DNA from: Planctomycetota bacterium
GTDB taxonomy: Bacteria; Planctomycetota; Phycisphaerae; WQYP01
NCBI GenBank assembly: GCA_023489375.1
Contig: JAMDCX010000012.1
Location: forward strand, 1-27,682
Length of the DNA: 27,682 nt
Reading direction: 5' to 3'
Position numbers and translations under genes: made by a program. The notes beneath the pieces were generated by a model. That model was not told where the DNA came from. It saw only the letters and a list, made by a program, of their open reading frames with translations, and did not search any database. How positions within the stretch are numbered: the stretch's first letter is position 1; each line of letters opens with the position of its first letter. Shown here piece after piece: positions 22,667 to 27,682 of this stretch.

Positions 22667-23605
22667 ATGAATCAGCAACCGAAAAGTCTATCCATTGTGA
22701 TTGCCACCCATAACCGCGTGAAGTTGCTGCTGCAAACACTCCAGAGCCTTTCACAATTAGCGGTACCACCGGGGGTGGAGGTGGAATTGATTATTTGTGC
22801 GAATGCCTGTACGGATGATACCGTCGAAACATGCTCATCGGTGCTGGCCGGATTTCCCTTTCCAGGACGCTGCCTGGTGGAACCGCGGGCGGGAGCCAGC
22901 CAGGCCCGTAATACGGCGCTGTCGGTAGCGCGCGGAGACATTGTTGCGTTTCTGGATGATGATATATGGATTTCCGCCGGTTGGATCGAAGCGTTATTGA
23001 CGGTATTTCAAAATTACCCGGCGGACATCGTCGCCGGTAAGGTTGAACTATGGTGGAAAGATGTGGCGCGTCCCGTATGGCTCTCGCGCCGCTCCGAACA
23101 CATGCTGAGCTGTGTCGATCACGGCGAACATATTTGTGAATTATTTTCCGCTGGTGAAGTGGCCGCAGCGAATCTGGCGATTCGGCGCGACATTTTGGCC
23201 GATGTTCCAGGATTTCGCACGGATCTGGGCCGTAGCGAACGTGCCCTGCTGGCCGGTGAAGATACCTTTTTTGTTGCGCAGGCCTTGAAAAGCGGGCATC
23301 GCCTGTTTTACGCACCGCAAGCATCGTTGCTGCACTGGGTGGCACCGGAACGGATCACCCCGACATATTTGGGCCGCGCGGCCGAGGGTATTGGTACGGC
23401 CAAGGCTCTGATGTTGCCGACCATCTCGACCCGTAACTACCTGCGATTGGGCATGGAAAATCGTATCAAATTCATGATTTATGGCGTCCTGGAATGGTTT
23501 TCCACCCTGCTGGGATACGAGAAAGGGCGGATTAACCAGCATATTCGCCGCATGATGAGCCACGGTGTTTTACTGGGACTCAGACAGCGGCGGACCTCGC
23601 GATGA
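22667..23605 (+). CDS. GT2-family glycosyltransferase
   Basis: GT-A-fold enzyme that transfers a sugar from a nucleotide donor. It has 312 residues. The N-terminus SIVIATHNRVKLLLQTLQSL and the ARNTAL segment (80-85) bind the nucleotide; the metal-binding motif is LDDD (96-99). GED at 197-199 and the downstream LLHWV fit the acceptor and catalytic region. There is no transmembrane part, so it is probably a peripheral cytosolic enzyme. GAGGG lies three bases before the ATG. It follows the GT10 gene by 56 bp and is probably co-transcribed. Confidence 0.9.
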   Translation: MNQQPKSLSIVIATHNRVKLLLQTLQSLSQLAVPPGVEVELIICANACTDDTVETCSSVLAGFPFPGRCLVEPRAGASQARNTALSVARGDIVAFLDDDIWISAGWIEALLTVFQNYPADIVAGKVELWWKDVARPVWLSRRSEHMLSCVDHGEHICELFSAGEVAAANLAIRRDILADVPGFRTDLGRSERALLAGEDTFFVAQALKSGHRLFYAPQASLLHWVAPERITPTYLGRAAEGIGTAKALMLPTISTRNYLRLGMENRIKFMIYGVLEWFSTLLGYEKGRINQHIRRMMSHGVLLGLRQRRTSR

Positions 23606-23700
23606 CCGGAGTGCGGGCTAACATGACATGTCGTCCGGGCTGAAATTTCACCATCATCGGGGAGATATTTAATCCCCAGATACGTTTACATCATGATTAT

Positions 23701-23740
23701 CCCTGGCCGGGCTTCACGGCTTGTGAAGCGTATGACAGGG
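23701..23740 (+). terminator. Hairpin downstream of the GT2 gene, possible terminator
   Basis: GCTTCAC (23711-23717) pairs with GTGAAGC (23723-23729), inside an outer CCCTG/CAGGG pair (23701-23705 with 23736-23740). No T-run follows, so intrinsic termination would be inefficient. It is the strongest stem after the GT10-GT2 pair. Confidence 0.3.
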
Positions 23741-23854
23741 TAAACACTCCCGCCGCTGAATCTGCGGGGACGAACTTTTTACGAGACATCATTTTATATG
23801 CGGAATACGAGATGCTGCAGTTGCGGTGTGTCCAAAAGCGGAGGCACTCATTGA

Positions 23855-23874
23855 GGTGCAGGCTTCCAGCCTGC
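23855..23874 (-). repeat. 20-bp dispersed hairpin repeat, copy 2
   Basis: Reverse-complement copy of 17845-17864 with one mismatch. Here the core GCAGGCT-TCC-AGCCTGC (23858-23874) forms a perfect 7-bp stem. It lies 21 bp before copy B of the 152-bp element; copy 1 is also associated with the same type of ends. Confidence 0.55.
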
Positions 23875-23895
23875 CCGGTAGTACTTTCATAAACG

Positions 23896-24047
23896 GTAAC
23901 CGTTCACGGGGCCATTACCGCGAAAAATCGAAGAAATAATAGGGAAGCTGGAGTTCATGCCGTGTGAAAATCACGAAAAACAGTACCATCGAGGTGAAAA
24001 GTGGCGATTTCCTGCTTATTCCGCCACTTTTGCCCGTGAACGGTTAC
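23896..24047. mobile_element. 152-bp non-autonomous element, copy B, with 8-bp target duplication
   Basis: Begins GTAACCGTTCACGGG and ends CCCGTGAACGGTTAC, perfect over 15 bp. It is flanked by CATAAACG on both sides (23888-23895 and 24048-24055), an exact 8-bp duplication with a sequence different from copy A. The internal stem AAAAGTGGCG/CGCCACTTTT is at 23997-24006 and 24022-24031. The orientation is the same as copy A and no protein is encoded. Two copies with distinct duplications show real transposition. Confidence 0.85.
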
Positions 24048-24055
24048 CATAAACG

Positions 24056-24478
24056 CTTACCGGCCATATTCCCATTGCGGCAATGAGGCCATGATTTGTC
24101 AGTCGGCAGGGGTCTTATTAGAATGAAGTCATCTTGTGCTCTGTCGCGCCTATAAATTAGCTTTGATGGAAGGCCAAGGGGACCTGGGCGCGAAGCGATG
24201 AGGAAGATGTATTGATGAATATTCTCACGACGAGCGACAAAGCCCACGGAACCCTTGGCTCCCGCCGTCTGGGTTGGTCGGAAACGGGCCATCTACGGCA
24301 TCGTACCGGCTTAATGGGTCTAGAGACCCGGTTTTCGCCGCTCTCTCCTTGCATCTGGCCCGTTTCCAGCCAATCAAAGCTAATTTATAGGCGTGACAGA
24401 GCACTTGTGGGCCGTTCGATCCTCTACGGATTGTACCGGTCAAGTTGTAGGTCATAACAACCATCTGTGGAATAGCAT
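24056..24478. other. Non-coding region before the first GT-C gene
   Basis: The main content is the 269-bp inverted-repeat element at 24136-24404. A short motif, CTACGG followed by GTACCGG, occurs at 24293-24309 and again in similar form at 24424-24439, after the element. No promoter pair for the GT-C gene is clear. Confidence 0.45.
24136..24404. mobile_element. 269-bp element with 32-bp inverted ends
   Basis: Positions 24136-24167 (starting GTGCTCTGTCG) match the reverse complement of 24373-24404 at 31 of 32 positions. A second inverted pair, GGAAACGGGCCA (24280-24291) with TGGCCCGTTTCC (24356-24367), and a GGGTCT/AGACCC hairpin (24316-24329) lie inside, so the right half is highly folded. 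No clear flanking duplication is visible. Short open frames in it look non-coding. It may be a non-autonomous transposon or a structured RNA. Confidence 0.6.
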
Positions 24479-26086
24479 GTGACGCCACCACAACCCAGAA
24501 TAGAAGGTAAGAGTGCGACGACTGGCGTCCATGGCACTCGCCGCATTTGGGCGCAATTATGGTATTCCCGGCGTTTCTGGCTGATAGCCCTGGTCACCAT
24601 CGGCGTGCTGTGGCGATTGACTCGGTATTTTCTTAATTTCCCGATATTCAGCGATGAAGCGGTGGTCGGTCTGAACATCCTCAATCGTTCTTATATGGGG
24701 CTGCTGCGGCCCCTGGATTATATCGTCGCTTGTCCGGTCGGATTTCTATGGATGAGCAAATGGATGATAGATCATTTCGGCACCTCCACCTTTGCGGTGC
24801 GGTTTATACCCCTGGTGGCATCTTTGGCCAGTGTGCTGGTCATGTATCCAGTGGCCCGCAAATTTGCCGGACCTTGGGTGGCGATGTTGGCAACCGGTTT
24901 GCTGGCCTGTTCGCTATCTCCGGCGCTGTTCAGCAATGATTTTAAGCCGTATTCCATAGATTTACTGGTAGCCTTAACGTATACGGGTCTGGGATTTTGG
25001 GCGCTGCGACGACCTCGCGATTGGGCACCACTGCTGGCGCTGATTTTATTTACTCCGTTGGCCCTGGTGTGTTCCTATCCGTCGGTGTTTGTCGGTGGAG
25101 CGGTAAGTTTGGCCTTAATGGTGCGGCTGTGGCAAATCCGGTCCGCCTCACGCACCGCGTGGTATGTACTATTTAACGTCGTATGGCTGGGATGCTTCGC
25201 CCTGCTTTTTTTTACGGTAACGCGCGGACAGTTGCGCGCCACGCATCAGGAAGGTATTGTGCGCGCCTGGGGAACCGCTTTTCCTCCGCTGAACTGGCAT
25301 CTGGGCTGGTGGCTGATCCGGGCGCAATTCGGCAATATGATGAGTTACCCGATGGGCGGTGAATGGGGTATCTCGCTGCTGATTTCTCCGTTGTGCTGGT
25401 TGGGCGCCTGGCGGCTATGGAGTCGCGGACGCGGGGCGGAGCTGGTATTGCTGGTGGCGCCGTTCCTGGCCACCCTGGCGGCTTCATTCCTCCGGGATTA
25501 TCCCTACGGGCGCGATGCACGCGTGGAGCAGCACCTGGTTCCGGCCATCATGCTGCTGACCTCTTTGGGGTTATTCAACACGGTAGTATTCCTGCTGCGC
25601 GCCGCGCGGCATAAACGCCAGGCCATACGATCGGTGGTTGCGGCGGCGTGCGTCGGAATGGCGATATTCGCCATTGTCGCCGCGGCGATTAACATCGATC
25701 ATCCTTGGATTAGCCATGGGTGGTATCAGATGCGACAAGTCTTGCGGGACGTTTTTACCGGTGCTGAAAAACACACGCAAATTGTGATTTTAGGTGGGCT
25801 CAAGGCCATACCCACCGATGTGCAATGGTATCTCCGTGGAGAGCGTCACACCTGGCGGACAGCCTTGCCGACCAGCAATCAATTATCTCATGTGCCCATA
25901 GCCAACCTGTGGGTGGTGAGTTTTTCCCTGCAGGCCCAAAAAAATGTTTTGGCTCATGTTGCTCAGCAATTGGCACAACGTAAAGTAGTGATGAATCTCG
26001 TGGAAAATCGTCGGCAGTGCATCCATCTCGGAGGCGTCGGTCCACCTGTTTATGTGTGGATGCTGCATTTTAAGAATACAGGGTGA
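24479..26086 (+). CDS. GT-C-fold integral membrane glycosyltransferase, copy 1
   Basis: Multi-pass membrane protein of 535 residues, similar in plan to ArnT/PMT-type enzymes that use polyprenyl-phosphate sugars. The first segment (about 33-52) is followed by SDEAVVGLN (Asp59, Glu60), the acidic pair in the first outer loop that is catalytic in this fold. About ten more hydrophobic stretches follow, then a soluble C-terminal part from about residue 425. Conserved patches with copy 2 are NMMSYP and YPYG-DARVEQHL. The GTG start at 24479 is the first usable codon after an in-frame TAG at 24473; the ribosome binding site is poor. The sugar and acceptor are unknown. Confidence 0.82.
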   Translation: MTPPQPRIEGKSATTGVHGTRRIWAQLWYSRRFWLIALVTIGVLWRLTRYFLNFPIFSDEAVVGLNILNRSYMGLLRPLDYIVACPVGFLWMSKWMIDHFGTSTFAVRFIPLVASLASVLVMYPVARKFAGPWVAMLATGLLACSLSPALFSNDFKPYSIDLLVALTYTGLGFWALRRPRDWAPLLALILFTPLALVCSYPSVFVGGAVSLALMVRLWQIRSASRTAWYVLFNVVWLGCFALLFFTVTRGQLRATHQEGIVRAWGTAFPPLNWHLGWWLIRAQFGNMMSYPMGGEWGISLLISPLCWLGAWRLWSRGRGAELVLLVAPFLATLAASFLRDYPYGRDARVEQHLVPAIMLLTSLGLFNTVVFLLRAARHKRQAIRSVVAAACVGMAIFAIVAAAINIDHPWISHGWYQMRQVLRDVFTGAEKHTQIVILGGLKAIPTDVQWYLRGERHTWRTALPTSNQLSHVPIANLWVVSFSLQAQKNVLAHVAQQLAQRKVVMNLVENRRQCIHLGGVGPPVYVWMLHFKNTG

Positions 26087-26089
26087 TAT

Positions 26090-27682
26090 ATGCGTCCCGC
26101 ATTCATTACAGCGCGCTGTTGGCGGGCCTGGAGATTCTGGCTGATTGTGGCCATTACAGCTGGCATGGCCTGGCGGCTTACAGATTATTTTCTGCGGTTT
26201 CCAGTGTGGGATGATGAAGCGTCGTTGGGCCTCAATATTGTGCATCGCGGTTATATGGGCTTGATGCGGCCCCTGAGTAATGCCCAGGTATGCCCGATAG
26301 GTTTCCTGTGGATAAGTAAATTCTTCATCCAGCATTTCGGTACCGACGTTTGGGTCTTATGATGTGTTCCCCTGATGGCGGGGCTGGCCGTGGTGTTGCT
26401 GGCGTGGACGATATTAAATCCTTTGCCGGGCGACGAGTGGGACTGCTGGCAACGGCGTTAATTGCGTGTTCCCTGGCAACCAGCCGTTTCAGCACCGATT
26501 TCAAACCTTATTCTCTGGATTTGTTGAGTGCCCTGGGAATCATCGGTTTAACTCTGCGGGCCATCCGCAGACCGCATGATTATCGCCCGATGATCATCCT
26601 GGTACTTATTACGCCTGTGGTAATGGCGACATCGTATCCGAGTGTATTTGTAATTGGCGCTGCGTTGGCGGCATTATCACCAACGCTGTGGCCAAGTCGT
26701 CATCGCCGGTGGCGGATTGAGCCCAGGCTCAATGGCCTTTCCAATACAGATTCGGGCCAAAGCACGGTTCGTGGCACGGTCTCGGAAACCGTCTCCTCGC
26801 GTCCGTTGACGCATTGGCCCCGGATTGGTCGGACAATATATCTGTTATGGGTGATAGTGGCGGCGGGGACTATCGCGGTTCTTTATCGTGGTATTATCCG
26901 GGGGCAGATGCGGCATACCCATACCTTCATGCAGAAATTCTGGAGTAGCGCCTTTCCACCCCACGGTCTGGCAATCATCAAATGGCTTATTGATGCTCAT
27001 ATATCCAATATGATGAGCTATCCTTTCGGCGGTTCCAAGGGTATTGCGCTGGTCATTGCACCGCTGGTGCTTCTTGGGCTGGTACGATTATGGTACAAGC
27101 GGCGCTTGGCGGAACTGGTACTACTGGCCGGGCCGTTTGTTCTGACCTTCATTGCGGCCTATCTGCACAAATATCCCTATGGTGCCGATGCGAGGGTGGA
27201 ACAGCATTTGGCGCCATCGATTGCGCTGCTCGCGGCACTGGGCACGGTAACGCTGGTTGCATTGATATTACGGAGGTCCCGCAACGTCAGAGTATGGAGG
27301 AATGCGGTGAACATTCCGGTAGCGGTGATGGTGGTGTTCGCGGTAATTATGACGCTGAAGGATATAGACCATCCTTGGCGAACGCCGGCTCCGCGGCGTG
27401 CCAGGAATTTTATCGCCCGGGTGTTTTCCCACGCTGGTGCGGATACGCGAATTCTGATTCTTAATAAACACCCCTTTGGGTATTCCGTTTTGATTTCATG
27501 GCAATTGGTGACGGCTCAACATTCATTTCTCATCAGCCCGAATGTATCCGCACTCAGACACCTGGCTGGGAATAATGTTTGGCTGATACATTTTCATTTG
27601 GCTGATGCTGCACCGCTGGCACCGCGGATATTATGGATAGTCCGGCGGCAGGTTCACGGCGGACGAATAACCGCAAATATCA
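26090..27682 (+). pseudogene. GT-C-fold glycosyltransferase, copy 2, disrupted and cut by the window end
   Basis: Tandem paralogue of copy 1, starting 4 bp after it. The first 90 codons are intact, including WDDEASLGLN with the acidic pair. A TGA at 26360-26362 stands where copy 1 has Arg (CGA to TGA would explain it). A one-base deletion in the A-run at about 26416-26418 then shifts the frame; restoring one base gives LKSFAG aligned with RKFAG of copy 1. From 26419 the frame is open to the window end, with NMMSYPFGG and KYPYGADARVEQHLAP. It also has an extra hydrophilic loop of about 35 residues. It is a recent pseudogene, unless both lesions are assembly errors. Confidence 0.8.

Larger units (their letters stand above)
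23606..23895. other. Non-coding spacer after the GT2 gene
   Basis: No gene is visible. Stems include GGGGA/TCCCC (23659-23663 with 23673-23677) and the stronger hairpin at 23701-23740. The 20-bp dispersed repeat, copy 2, is at 23855-23874. The stretch continues into copy B of the 152-bp element. Confidence 0.45.

Noticed and set aside
24212..24457. 81-codon open frame before the first GT-C gene
   Set aside because: It covers the right half of the inverted-repeat element, and its SKLIYRRDRA stretch is simply the inverted end read through; the same peptide arises on the opposite strand from the other end.
26360..26362. TGA read as an amino acid (alternative code)
   Set aside because: Many genes in the window end in TGA at the right place, and a frameshift follows, so a pseudogene is simpler.

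Overview
The window is a bacterial chromosome segment with moderate GC. Its first two thirds are one long ribosomal-protein locus (S10, spc and alpha operons fused); the last third is an accessory stretch full of repeats. Several features suggest the PVC group, most likely an uncultured Planctomycetota of the Phycisphaerae type: long spacers between ribosomal genes, added charged tails on L5, S17, L22, L17 and RpoA, no rpmD or rpsD at their usual places, and intergenic repeats. This placement is an inference from gene style; no marker was aligned.

Region 1 (1-561) is non-coding. It carries inverted and direct repeats, then a good sigma-70-type promoter (TTGACA, 16 bp, TATACT at 409-436) and a leader with two hairpins before rpsJ.

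Region 2 (562-17764) reads entirely on the + strand: rpsJ rplC rplD rplW rplB rpsS rplV rpsC rplP rpmC rpsQ rplN rplX rplE rpsN rpsH rplF rplR rpsE rplO secY adk map infA rpmJ rpsM rpsK rpoA rplQ. These genes supply ribosomal proteins of both subunits, the core of the Sec translocon, adenylate kinase, methionine aminopeptidase, initiation factor IF-1 and the RNA polymerase alpha subunit. Spacers are mostly 25-260 bp, and many contain perfect short stems. Only secY and adk overlap.

Region 3 (17765-21626) holds cysK (+) and an aldo/keto reductase (-) among mobile or repeat sequence. It includes a 152-bp element with GTAACCGTTCACG ends and an exact 8-bp target duplication, a 183-bp element with 17-bp inverted ends, a C-terminal remnant of a GxxExxY-family gene, a 45-bp dispersed repeat and a cluster of hairpins.

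Region 4 (21627-27682) encodes glycan assembly: a GT10 (fucosyltransferase-like) enzyme, a GT2 enzyme, and two tandem GT-C integral membrane glycosyltransferases. The second GT-C copy is broken by a TGA codon and a one-base frameshift and runs off the window end. A second copy of the 152-bp element, with its own exact 8-bp duplication, and a 269-bp element with 32-bp inverted ends lie between the GT2 and GT-C genes. The two duplicated-target insertions are the strongest evidence of recent mobility here. No CRISPR array, tRNA or rRNA was seen.
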